Shown: positions 1 to 8,719 of the stretch, one piece after another
Numbering within the stretch: position 1 is the first letter of the stretch
How the letters are laid out: each line of letters opens with the position of its first letter
NCBI GenBank assembly: GCA_942493305.1
Contig: OW818686.1
Span: 2,418,001-2,482,000, forward strand
Direction of reading: 5' to 3'
Length of the DNA: 64,000 nucleotides
From: UBA7672 sp030824255
GTDB taxonomy: Bacteria > Pseudomonadota > Alphaproteobacteria > Caulobacterales > Hyphomonadaceae
Program-made: the position numbers and the translations under genes
The notes under the pieces: generated by a model
Databases searched by the model: none
Told to the model about the DNA's origin: nothing
The model's input: only the letters and a program-made list of their open reading frames with translations

Positions 1-2645
1 ATCTCGACAAGGGAGGGGCCTGTGCGGAGTGTCGGCTGCAGCCGCGTGGCCGGCAGGACTTCGCGATGCTGGGTGTTGGCCACGCCCACACTCTTCACCA
101 AGGCATCGGCAAAGCGCGCATCATAGGATGTCGCGATCAGCTGGACCGTCCCCTTCGCCAATCCCGCCACGACCGCCGCGAGGCGCTCCCGGTTTTCGCT
201 GTCCAGCAGCTCTTGCGGGTCATCAAGGATCATCAGCCGCAGGCCGCCGCGTTCCTGCATGACGTGGTGCCAGAACGCGAGGTAAAAGCCGACAAGTCCT
301 GCGCGGAGGGCGGAGGCGTTTGTGACATGTTGGGCTGGGGCGACAACGCCGCCCGCCTTCATGAGCAGGTCCAGCTCGCCATCGCGGCCCAGCGGCGCAT
401 CAACGAGTTGATGGGCAATTGTCGGGAACGCGCCGACATAGATCTTCTGCCGCCAGTCCGCGGCTGCCGCGCTGAGCGTAGTCCGCAATTCGTCGACCTG
501 TTGATCCGCCAGGTCACCGAGCTTCATGACCTCGTTCAAACTCTCACTCGCACGGGCATAAGAAGCCAATCGCTTTTCGACGATGCGCCGATCCGAAATT
601 GCCTTGCTCAGGCGGCCGCACCAATTCAGGGCGTCGGTGAGCGGCTTTGCGGCGCGCACCGTTTCGTCAAGATCGAGCAGCTTGCCCATTAGGGTGAGTG
701 TCTCGCCTTGCTCGTCAGGCTTGTGCTTGCCGACGAGCTGCTCAAAAAGCGATTTCGAAAAAGCGTCGTTTGCTGTGCGCCAGTCGGCGAAATTCAGGGC
801 CTGCTCAAGCCGCTTCAGCGCTACGCCGAGCTTCTCGCACCCAACGGGCATGTCGAATGTGCTCGGCGCCGCGACCGGCGGGCGATCCGCCAGTAGCCTG
901 TCCATGGAAGCTGAAGTGCCGCCCGCAAGTGCGCCAAGAACTCCCTTGAAACAGTCGGCTTCAAAGAGTTCTTCGCATAGCGCTGTCCGCAGGAGATCGG
1001 TCGGATGACCGGGCAGCGACAACGCTAGTTCACGCTGGAGAGGTTCGGGAAGCGAGGCGATAAGTTCATTGAGTGCCGCCTGGGACCACTGCTTTAGGGT
1101 ATGCGACATCAATGTTGCGCTTTTACCAGCGTCCTGGAGATGGCTCTTGACGGTCTTTCCCGTGACCGGGTCAGTCACATCGATCAGGGAGGCGCCGCAA
1201 GCAACGCACAAGTCGTCGTCCCGCGCTGCATCAGGATGATCGGAAAGCCAGCTGGCGATCCTTGCGTAGAGGCGGGTCCGAGCAGCCGTATCCGGGTTTT
1301 CCGCCAGCGACTGGAGCTCCTTCAGCTCGCTACGGAGCGTGGCAATCCTAGCCCGCGCCTTCGCTTTCTCCGCGTCGCCAAGCGCCCCTAGTTCGCGCAA
1401 CCGGCTCAGCGCGGGCAGTTTCCCGATGCGCCCAAGCTCGCCGAACGCAAGCGCGACGTTCTCTTCCAGATCGGACTTGCTCTGGGAATCTTCGGGGTCG
1501 AATGTGTCTCCGAGGATCGTCTTCGCGGACTCGAAGGCCTGCGTCTTGAGATCCTCGAAATGATCCGAGATCGCCATAAAGGCGCCCTCGATGGCCCGGT
1601 CGTGTGATGGGGAGGGCACGGCCGTTGGCGGCATAATCGACGGATGCTCCGACAGGAGCTTCTCGAGGTCCTGCTTTGCGGTGTTGTACCGGTCGTCGGC
1701 GCTGTCCGCTTCTAGCTTCTTTGTCCTGGTGAGCTCCTTGAGCCTCGTAATCGAACGACGGCAATGATCCGCCAAGTCTACCAGAGCCGACAGGCCGGTG
1801 AGCTGTGAAACAGCACGGCCCAGCTCCGATTCCGATCCGACCCGGATCAGGGAGAGAAATCCGGGCATCACCGTCCCGATACGCACTGCGATCGGATCGA
1901 GGCCGAGCGTCTCTATGTTGGAGCTTTCGGAGAGCTTTCCGCGCGTCGTGCGGGTTTGGGACCTTCGAATGGGCGGCAGCAGGTTGCCGGCGTCATCTTC
2001 GAACGTCAGTTCGACCCAGGTGTCGGCGGGTATCCATGGTTGGTCAGGCCGGAAATCGGCTACGTCGGGCAAGGGCGTGACAGGCGACAGCCGATGTGAC
2101 GTCGGCTCGTCTTCGCCAACGCCATCGATCAGGCATTCGTAGTCGTTGTGAGCTTTCTCTGGAAAACGTTGGGCTCGAAGGATGTCGCCGGTTAGTGCCC
2201 AGATGATGGCGTTCGCCAACGACGTTTTCCCCGAGCCGTTTCGACCCTCGAAAAGCGTGAGGGGTGCTGCAAATTCGTAGACGAAGTTCGCTGGGGCAGT
2301 GGAGGGCGTCCCATACTTATGTAGCCCTGCGAACCGATGCGCTTCGAGTTTCCGCAGGGTAAGTTTGCGCAGTGTACGGCTGGTCCGGACGGGGGGAATC
2401 GTAGGCACGCTCCGAGCAGGTTGCTGCGTGGCGTCGACGAGTTTCTCTAGGTCGGAAGTATTGAGATTGGCTGGCCATTTTGTGGTGCCGTAGTCTTGGT
2501 ACCACTGCAGTGCGTTTCTGGCGGCATCGGAGGAAAGGGTAAACGTGTCCCCGCCGGTTATAAGGACCGGTCTGCCACCGATGAGGTCGGCCAGCAGCGT
2601 ATCGAGCGTGTGCAGGTGTAGGGCCCGTGGCTCAAAGTCAGTCAT
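1..2645 (-). CDS. SMC/RecF-like AAA ATPase, 3' end beyond window
   Basis: Partial gene: the frame is open from an ATG at 2645 to the left edge (at least 881 residues) and its stop lies outside the window. The ATG is preceded by GGGAG. Residues 134-141 read GRNGSGKT (Walker A), and residues around 797-815 hold LMILDDPQELLD (Walker B, D-loop like), so the two ATPase halves are separated by about 650 residues, as in SMC/RecF/Rad50-type proteins. A lone CVACG motif near residue 478 sits in the middle region, where Rad50-type proteins carry a zinc hook, but only one such half-motif is visible. The gene is divergent from the DUF4238/SEC-C gene at 2949 across 303 bp and lies inside an integrase-bearing element. 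ATP binding is well supported. A role in defence or DNA repair is inference. Confidence 0.85.
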   Translation of the reverse strand, partial: MTDFEPRALHLHTLDTLLADLIGGRPVLITGGDTFTLSSDAARNALQWYQDYGTTKWPANLNTSDLEKLVDATQQPARSVPTIPPVRTSRTLRKLTLRKLEAHRFAGLHKYGTPSTAPANFVYEFAAPLTLFEGRNGSGKTSLANAIIWALTGDILRAQRFPEKAHNDYECLIDGVGEDEPTSHRLSPVTPLPDVADFRPDQPWIPADTWVELTFEDDAGNLLPPIRRSQTRTTRGKLSESSNIETLGLDPIAVRIGTVMPGFLSLIRVGSESELGRAVSQLTGLSALVDLADHCRRSITRLKELTRTKKLEADSADDRYNTAKQDLEKLLSEHPSIMPPTAVPSPSHDRAIEGAFMAISDHFEDLKTQAFESAKTILGDTFDPEDSQSKSDLEENVALAFGELGRIGKLPALSRLRELGALGDAEKAKARARIATLRSELKELQSLAENPDTAARTRLYARIASWLSDHPDAARDDDLCVACGASLIDVTDPVTGKTVKSHLQDAGKSATLMSHTLKQWSQAALNELIASLPEPLQRELALSLPGHPTDLLRTALCEELFEADCFKGVLGALAGGTSASMDRLLADRPPVAAPSTFDMPVGCEKLGVALKRLEQALNFADWRTANDAFSKSLFEQLVGKHKPDEQGETLTLMGKLLDLDETVRAAKPLTDALNWCGRLSKAISDRRIVEKRLASYARASESLNEVMKLGDLADQQVDELRTTLSAAAADWRQKIYVGAFPTIAHQLVDAPLGRDGELDLLMKAGGVVAPAQHVTNASALRAGLVGFYLAFWHHVMQERGGLRLMILDDPQELLDSENRERLAAVVAGLAKGTVQLIATSYDARFADALVKSVGVANTQHREVLPATRLQPTLRTGPSLVE

Positions 2646-2948
2646 CCGCTCTCCCACGCCCGGACATGCTAAAACGTCGCGTGCTCCCAAAACGCAAATA
2701 CCCTAGCGCAGAGATTTCAGCAGAGCGAGTTGTTACCCCAACGGCAGGATCGAGCCTCAGGCACTCCAATAGCCAAGCTCACTTGTGGATGCCTCGATTC
2801 TGCGCGGCTCCCTCGTGCCGTCGGCGTCGTTCACGCAGGTATGCTGCTGATCCGCTCAGCGTTACTTTTCCAACCACAAGGCATGCGTTGCTGAATTCCG
2901 ACGCGATGCAGAGTTTCTGCTGACGCACCACAGAGAAGTTCAAGTCAG
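2646..2948. promoter_or_regulatory. Divergent intergenic region between ATPase and DUF4238 genes
   Basis: This gap separates two outward-facing start codons, so it must hold both promoters if the genes are transcribed independently. I see no confident -35/-10 pair, no EcfG-type motif and no convincing small gene. The start at 2949 has only a weak AGAAG site upstream. Confidence 0.4.
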
Positions 2949-5402
2949 ATGTCAGTCACACGAGACAATCACTACGTGCCGCAATGGTATCAAGAAGGCT
3001 TCCGGGAGCCAGGCAGCTCTACGCTGGCCTATCTCGACCTTTCGCCACGCAAGATCATCCTGCCCAACGGCCAACAGAAGGAAGAGCGAAGCCGGTTCAA
3101 CTGGACCCCGGCCAAGTGTTTCCGGCAGCGTGACTTGTACTCGACCTTCTTCGGAGCCGCGGTGAACGACGAGATCGAGCGGCGTCTTTTTGGCGAGATC
3201 GATACTAATGGCGCCCACGCCGTCAGGGCATTTGCGGGCACGGACGAGAGCGAGTGGATCCGGCGTTTCGAAGACTTTTACATCTACATGGACGCGCAGA
3301 AGCTCCGAACCCCGAAAGGGCTCGACTGGCTGAAGGCCCAGTATCCCCGGTTGGACCAGAACGGTCTGTTGTTCGAGATGCAGGGTGTTCGTACGATTCA
3401 CTGCTCGATCTGGAGCACCGGCGTCCGCGAGATTGTATCGGCAGAAGACAGCGCGGTGAAGTTCATCGCGACAGACCATCCCGTCACGATTTACAACCAC
3501 GCGCTACCGCCAGACGCGCCGGTGTGCGCCGATCCAAGCGACCCCAGCATCGCCCTGAAGGCATCACAGACAATCTTCCCGTTGGGACGCGATCATTGCC
3601 TGATCCTGACCAACCTCGAATACGCCCGTGACCCGCAGACCAATCCCTTGGAGAAGCGCACATTCGCGCGCAACTTCCAGCAGACGATGGTCCTGGCCAC
3701 AGCCATGATCCGCGAGCGTAAGCTCACACTGGCGGAAGTGACGCGGATCAACTTCATCCTGAAGAAGCGCGCGCGGCGCTTCGTTGAGGCCGGCCGTGAG
3801 GAATGGCTGTATCCTGAAAGGACCGTTCAGATCGGCTGGCAGGATTTGCGCGAAACACTGCTCCCGCCGGAGGATGCGTTGTACCACTTCGGCGGCGAGA
3901 TGTACGCGAGCTATACGGATGGACGGGTTCAATACCAGGATGAGTATGGCCGGACGGAGAAGCCGCGCGAAATTCTAGCCAAGGATGTAGACGAGAAAAG
4001 TCTTAGCGGCGGGTCCAGTTGCGGTTGTGGGTCAGGCAACCCTTACAGGCTTTGCTGCAAGGCACTTCCCGCTGCGTTGCGCCGCACATGGAGCACAAGG
4101 AGTATTCGCGAACGAAACCTGTTCCTTGAAAACGCTATTGCGGAGGAGCTCAAGATTGGCGAACTGAGCTGGACCGAGATTCGCAAGCGCTTGGTCGATG
4201 ACCAGATCGCGCGACTCTACTCCTTGTACGCCCACCTCTGGCCCCTCGAGACGGACCTTCTGGCGCTACTTCCCAAGCCAGACGGGCGCCCTCGCGCCGT
4301 TTATACCGGCAGCATTCATCCTGCCACGATTCCGGAGTTCGCCATCGGCGTTCCGCTTTACTTCGGTGAGATGCTGATCGAGCACCCTTTCGTCCATGGC
4401 CGCTCAATGCGGCCGGAATACAGCCCGATCGACAATCCCCGGGCCTATCGCCAGGAATTTCTCAAGACCGTCCTCACTTTCATGATGCTCATGCCGCTGG
4501 TGCGCGGGGGTCTCGTCGAGCTAGTGCCAGACCCGGTTACGTTCAGCACCCATCTTCGCGAGCAGCTGATGACAATGGCGCGCGCGCGACTGAAGGGCGT
4601 TAAGCTGGATCGAAACGATGATCCCCGCATCGCCGAGCTGATGAAAGAGGACGACTTCCGGAACATGATGGCGTTGCCGCCTCGCGCGCTGAGCGCCGAG
4701 CTTCGTGCCTCGGAAGCCGGCCTCGATGAACGGACATTCCTGCAGGCAGTTCAGCAAATGAGGGAGGCAGACCCGCTCGCCATTCTGCAGGACGGCACGT
4801 TTGAGGACGGCGAGGACGGTGGCCTCCTGACGATGGCCAAGTTGGGCCCGAATTTCGAGATGGCAATGTATCTCGCCCAGGCGACCGGCGCTGTCATCGT
4901 AACGGACAGTCTCCATCGTTGGCGAGAAATCCGGGCGGCCATGCAGTGGCCGCTGCCGGCCCCGCCATTGACGCTTCGTGCGCTGGCTCGCGCGATTGAA
5001 AGCGCTCAGTTCGCGTTTCCGAACCAGCCCGAAGATGTTCTCGATCTGGCGTCGCGATCGTATACGAACACATATCAGGCTATAATACGCGATGCGTTCC
5101 GGTACGCACTGGATGTCGAGAGGAAAGGCGCGAAGCCCAATTTCGAGTCGGGGCTGGCCGCACGATTTGCAGGTACGCATGCGGCCTTTCATGCGAGTCT
5201 GTTTCGCGAGAACATCGCTCGCACACCAGCGAGGATCGATTGCGCCTTTCCATTCGGCGGCATCCAGGACAACACGATCAACAGGCTGTTGCTGATGTCG
5301 AGCTCCGAGTGGCACACGCCGTTCGTGCCGATGGCATTCTACGTGCATCGGCCGGATTCGAGTGAACACAAACGTATCAGGTCACTTCCCGGTCTGAGGT
5401 GA
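2949..5402 (+). CDS. DUF4238 domain protein with internal SEC-C motif, 817 aa
   Basis: The N terminus (residues 6-13, DNHYVPQW) and the following 280 or so residues match the DUF4238 pattern: HYVPQ near the start, then a conserved block ending in acidic and aromatic residues. Around residues 356-368 lies a cysteine cluster CGCGSGNPYRLCC, the layout of the zinc-binding SEC-C motif. The last 440 residues match nothing I recognise and have no membrane segment or signal peptide. Typical DUF4238 proteins are much shorter, so this is an extended, multidomain version. It diverges from a large SMC-like ATPase and is followed by a decayed HNH-like gene, all within a tRNA-linked element. DUF4238 proteins are often found in accessory DNA. 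Function is unknown; a nuclease or effector role is only a hypothesis. Confidence 0.8.
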   Translation: MSVTRDNHYVPQWYQEGFREPGSSTLAYLDLSPRKIILPNGQQKEERSRFNWTPAKCFRQRDLYSTFFGAAVNDEIERRLFGEIDTNGAHAVRAFAGTDESEWIRRFEDFYIYMDAQKLRTPKGLDWLKAQYPRLDQNGLLFEMQGVRTIHCSIWSTGVREIVSAEDSAVKFIATDHPVTIYNHALPPDAPVCADPSDPSIALKASQTIFPLGRDHCLILTNLEYARDPQTNPLEKRTFARNFQQTMVLATAMIRERKLTLAEVTRINFILKKRARRFVEAGREEWLYPERTVQIGWQDLRETLLPPEDALYHFGGEMYASYTDGRVQYQDEYGRTEKPREILAKDVDEKSLSGGSSCGCGSGNPYRLCCKALPAALRRTWSTRSIRERNLFLENAIAEELKIGELSWTEIRKRLVDDQIARLYSLYAHLWPLETDLLALLPKPDGRPRAVYTGSIHPATIPEFAIGVPLYFGEMLIEHPFVHGRSMRPEYSPIDNPRAYRQEFLKTVLTFMMLMPLVRGGLVELVPDPVTFSTHLREQLMTMARARLKGVKLDRNDDPRIAELMKEDDFRNMMALPPRALSAELRASEAGLDERTFLQAVQQMREADPLAILQDGTFEDGEDGGLLTMAKLGPNFEMAMYLAQATGAVIVTDSLHRWREIRAAMQWPLPAPPLTLRALARAIESAQFAFPNQPEDVLDLASRSYTNTYQAIIRDAFRYALDVERKGAKPNFESGLAARFAGTHAAFHASLFRENIARTPARIDCAFPFGGIQDNTINRLLLMSSSEWHTPFVPMAFYVHRPDSSEHKRIRSLPGLR

Positions 5403-5532
5403 GTCGACGTCTTTGGAATCACGGCCGTTTGGGGCGACCCCGCTTCGCGGACCGGGATTTAGGCTTCGCCCCGAGCCCCCTTGGGTCTCGACCCATTCGG
5501 GTTACAATTCCTATCGCGTGGGGACGTGAACA

Positions 5533-6184
5533 ATGACCGAGCCGACTTGCTGAATTTGTGGTGGCGCTGCGACCACGGGCGAATACATGATCAAGAAGTC
5601 GAATCTGCTCGCTATTTTCGGGAAGCCAAAGCGGGGAAGCCCGCTCTATCTCCACAACGCGAGGAAGTCGAACCTAATCATCCAAGGCTTGAATGCCGAT
5701 GCGCTCAAGCGGGGAGCCGCCTCTGCGGGCCGTGCAACAACACCCGCAGCCAGCCGTATGACCGGGCGTGGGAAGCGTTCTCGTGGTTCGCGCGTACTCG
5801 GCTTCCGCCGATCAGGCCGGGCGATTTTATCCGCGCTGATGGAATCTACCCCATGTCGTTGAACCTCGGGCTTCGGTATGTACAGCTCTACTTTGTAAAG
5901 CTGTTCGGCCGCTTCATCGACGAGAACAAGATCCGATCGATCCAAAGCCGTTCTCGGAGGCCTTCTTCAGCGGCGAATACAGTCGTGACATCTTCCTTCG
6001 GATCGGATGTGTACCACGCCCCGCTGGAGAACAGCTTGTTGGGGTTCTCGGCTTTGCAACTGCGACCGACAACAAGACCGGCAAGGTCGAAGGCGCGCAG
6101 TGGTTCTACGAACTGGACCGGTTTGCGGTGAACATCATCTACTCACCTAATCACGATCTCTGGGACGTCACCGAGAGCGCTTAG
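5533..6184 (+). pseudogene. HNH-like endonuclease family gene, broken by a stop and two frameshifts
   Basis: Starting at ATG 5533 the frame reads MTEPTC, then TGA at 5551, then ICGGAATTGEYMIKKSNL, so a TGG-to-TGA change inside a C-x-x-C zinc motif is likely. The frame continues to about 5711, where a run of G bases seems to have lost one base, and the next frame reads LCGPCNNTRSQPYDRAWE, the second CxxC and an HNH-like NN motif. A second one-base loss near 5934 moves to a third frame that reads PIDPKPFSEAFFSGEY and ends at TAG 6182-6184. Joined, it would make a protein of about 217 residues. Three independent lesions argue for decay rather than sequencing error, although two are single-base indels. 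It lies directly downstream of the DUF4238 gene on the same strand. Confidence 0.75.
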
Positions 6185-6614
6185 AATCCAAAGTTTGGTA
6201 CAGGACGACTGCTTGTGCACGACTTCCGTAAGAATCTGAAGTTCCAAGACCGGTCAAAGTCGTAGGTTTATGCCTACGTGTCAGCGGGAGTTACGACTAT
6301 TGATCGCCGAAATCGCACGTCTCTGCCCGCCGGCTGGAAGCCAGGCTGGGGAAAAGGTGAGACCCAAACCCGATTCCTCATGATGCAGAGTTGATGCTCC
6401 GGGAGGAACAAATTTGGCACTCGACCTCCGCTTGAATCGATTGCGGCGAGGTCACTGGACCCAAGATGCAAGGACTGATTTGGCGTGCGCACGCGTGCAT
6501 CCATGCGTGCGCACGCGTGCGCCTTTCTCCCGACTCTGTGACTAGAAAGCAAACACGCCTTCCGGGCGCCCGTATTGGACGACGGTGCTGGAAGGACCCA
6601 AGACCCCGGGGGTG
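6185..6614. other. Non-coding gap with GC-alternating direct repeats
   Basis: No gene is supported in this 430-base gap between the HNH pseudogene and the convergent winged-helix-like gene. Its one clear structure is the 16-bp direct repeat pair at 6483-6520, listed separately. The left part is AT-richer and shows no hairpin followed by a T-run. Confidence 0.4.
6483..6520. repeat. Two 16-bp direct repeats, GCGTGCGCACGCGTGC
   Basis: The same 16-bp word occurs at 6483-6498 and 6505-6520, 22 bp apart (two helical turns). Each copy is partly self-complementary around TGCGCA and almost purely alternating purine-pyrimidine. A looser tract of the same composition lies at about 7227-7247 inside the neighbouring gene. 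The spacing suggests a protein-binding array, possibly for the adjacent winged-helix or AlpA-like protein. Confidence 0.6.
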
Positions 6615-7724
6615 TCACAACTGCGGCGACTGGACGGCATTCAACGCGCTTAACTTGGCAAGCACGTCTGCGCGTTCGCGCGAGATCGCGAGTGCCCGCT
6701 CTTCACCATCAAGGTTTCGTAAGGCCTGGGGCAGAACCCAGTCAGCTGGGTTCGGATCTTCGAGCTGCGCCAGTGTCCTCCTCAGCGAGCTTATGCGCGA
6801 AGCCACGTTGTCTTCTACGGGTGCCTTGCTCAGCAGGGCGTCGAGGCTATCGCTTTTTGGGTTCAGTTCCTTTTCATAACCAACGCGGCGGACGGGGAGT
6901 GAACCGCTTTTACGACGTTGCTCTTTCGCCAGCCTGTTTTGCTTCCACTCGGGAAGGTCATTCTTGAAGATGACTCGAAAGCTCCATAGCCGCTCGACAC
7001 GATGGGCAGAGGTCTTGCGTTTCACGCAAGGCAGAATGTCGAGATCGAAGTCATAGCCGTCATCCAATGCTTCAGGCAGGCATTCAACGAGGCTTTCCAG
7101 CAGTCCTGGCTTTCGAACATCGTCCAGACCTACCCCGCATACAGATAAAACTTTCTCGACAAGCGACCGGAATTCTTCGTCGATCTGAAAATCAGCAGGC
7201 AATGAATGAGAGAAGATGAAGTTTGAAGACGCGCGCGCGTACGCACGCGTATCTATATATGCACCATGCCCAGTTTCTTGGGGGTAGGGCGGTGTTTTTC
7301 GGCGCCGCTTTACTTCGCCTGACGAAAAATTTGGGTTCGGGAAATCTGGATGCGCCAGAGCGATTTCGCCAGCATCGGGGCGTCGGCGAAGCAGCTCGAA
7401 CATTCTGAAAACAAGCTCATTGGACAGATTGAGCTGATAGAGCTTCGTTCCAAAGGTGCCGCCTTGACCTCGATTGGTAGGCTCGACTGACAGGCAGTTC
7501 GCTCGCCGAAGCTTCTCAATAGCGCTACGTGCGGTTTCCACGCAGCGATCTCCGAACTTCGCCAGCTGCGCCTGGGTGGCTACATGCGCCCCACTATGGT
7601 CGCTAACCAGTATCAGCCCGACCAGAATGAGATTGGCCGTTGATCCGCTAACAGGCCATTCGGGTGGCCATGTTTGCGGCGAAGGCGGGCGCTTTGTGTT
7701 TGCTGAGCGGTCTCGTGACATCAT
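6615..7724 (-). CDS. Winged-helix-like protein of integrated element, 369 aa
   Basis: Residues about 28-110 look like a winged-helix domain: a helical stretch (LILVGLILVSDHSGAHVATQ), a second helix with ETARSAIEKLRRANCL and a likely wing rich in Gly and Thr. This layout recalls plasmid and phage replication or transcription regulators. The remainder is hydrophilic, with Arg/Lys-rich segments, and is not recognised. The start ATG overlaps the stop of the AlpA-like gene (ATGA), so the two are translationally coupled and probably co-transcribed. Codons for residues about 158-166 lie in an alternating GC tract resembling the 16-bp repeats downstream of the stop. Possible roles are replication or excision control of the element; this is inference. 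Confidence 0.6.
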   Translation of the reverse strand: MMSRDRSANTKRPPSPQTWPPEWPVSGSTANLILVGLILVSDHSGAHVATQAQLAKFGDRCVETARSAIEKLRRANCLSVEPTNRGQGGTFGTKLYQLNLSNELVFRMFELLRRRPDAGEIALAHPDFPNPNFSSGEVKRRRKTPPYPQETGHGAYIDTRAYARASSNFIFSHSLPADFQIDEEFRSLVEKVLSVCGVGLDDVRKPGLLESLVECLPEALDDGYDFDLDILPCVKRKTSAHRVERLWSFRVIFKNDLPEWKQNRLAKEQRRKSGSLPVRRVGYEKELNPKSDSLDALLSKAPVEDNVASRISSLRRTLAQLEDPNPADWVLPQALRNLDGEERALAISRERADVLAKLSALNAVQSPQL

Positions 7725-7924
7725 TGGCCTCGCTGGAGGAGGCTATCGATGTCTTCCTTGCGCCAGACGGTGATCCGCGGGCTTAGCTTTACAGGCTGTG
7801 GAAACCGACCGTCTTTGACGCCCGCCCACCAAGTCGATTTGCTTACAGGAATTGGCCCTTCCGGCGCCAGAATCGCTCGTAACCGTAGAAACGCACTCGG
7901 CGGGGCTGGCTGTTGTCCAAGCAT
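7721..7924 (-). CDS. AlpA-like helix-turn-helix regulator, 67 aa
   Basis: A short protein whose core reads VSKSTWWAGVKDGRFPQPVK and then ITVWRKEDIDSLL. This is the AlpA/MerR-type winged HTH pattern of phage and element regulators (start of helix, GRFP, and W-x-x-x-D-I). ATG at 7924 is chosen because GGAGG lies 9 bases upstream; an upstream TTG extension has no such support. It overlaps the next gene by four bases. AlpA-family proteins commonly control integrase or excision gene expression in integrated elements, which fits the recombinase gene nearby. Confidence 0.75.
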   Translation of the reverse strand: MLGQQPAPPSAFLRLRAILAPEGPIPVSKSTWWAGVKDGRFPQPVKLSPRITVWRKEDIDSLLQRGQ

Positions 7925-8089
7925 GACTATGGTCCTCCGTTTTGGTTGAGGACCACCTAGGAGGTTCGACAAAGTATGTTTTCGGTATTGGCGAAATCCT
8001 GCGCGGTTTGCGGAAAATCACGCCAGTGCTCTATTCAGCCGTGTGCGGTTTTCTCTTTCGGCAACGCGGTATCTGAAGTCAGCGCTTGC

Positions 8090-8611
8090 CTACGTTCGCG
8101 TTTTCGGCTCCCAGTATCCACCAAGTTTTCTATCGAACGCTGCTTTGAAAAGGTTGCGGATGGCTTCGTCATCCTCGGCAGAAATCCCGAAGTCAGCCAA
8201 CTCGCCTAGAACCCCGCTGACCACTCCATTCCTGTGATTAGGATCGAAGTCACGGCCGCGTGCGAACAGGTAGATGATCTTGAGAAATGTCTGTCGAGAT
8301 TTTCCGCTGAGCTTGTGATCCTGAAGCTCATTCCGCAATTTTTCTAGCTGTGCTTCGGCATGATCTAACCGATCCTGCAATTCGTCACGTTCTCCAATGA
8401 GGGTCCGTACAGTTTCGGCGTTTAACCTGTCTTTGGTTTCATTGTGATCATCGGATGCTGGGCCATCGTTACTGTAACGCCGATAAGCAGTCCGAACCTC
8501 ATTCTCCCATGCCAGCTCTCGCCCAATCTTCTCACCGTCTAGCCCTTCAGCGCGCAATTGCCTGGCTCGAAGTTCGATGAATTGTTCTGCCCAAGGAGAC
8601 AATAACGACAT
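8090..8611 (-). CDS. Hypothetical coiled-coil protein beside integrase, 173 aa
   Basis: The product begins MSLLSPWAEQFIELRARQLR, a likely small helical DNA-binding-type region with an HTH-like GLDGEKIGRELAW stretch. It continues with a heptad-rich coiled coil (residues about 78-112, ERDELQDRLDHAEAQLEKL) and ends in a compact domain with the repeated pattern DFDPNHRNG. The ATG at 8611 is preferred over an in-frame ATG at 8698 because the N terminus then starts with the structured region; this is not certain. It lies 108 bases downstream of the recombinase stop in the same orientation. No function is recognised. Confidence 0.55.
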   Translation of the reverse strand: MSLLSPWAEQFIELRARQLRAEGLDGEKIGRELAWENEVRTAYRRYSNDGPASDDHNETKDRLNAETVRTLIGERDELQDRLDHAEAQLEKLRNELQDHKLSGKSRQTFLKIIYLFARGRDFDPNHRNGVVSGVLGELADFGISAEDDEAIRNLFKAAFDRKLGGYWEPKTRT

Positions 8612-8719
8612 TTGCACAGCACTCTCTTGACGGGCTGTGTACCCTATTTGTTCGTGTTGTCGCAACGCCAGAATTGCGACTTTCGCTTGGCAATCCACAG
8701 CGACTGCTTGATCTCAAAA

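Noticed and set aside
53..68. CCGGCAGGACT match to the tRNA 3' end as a second att site
   Set aside because: Only 11 bases match, and it lies inside the ATPase coding frame, which continues through it to the window edge.
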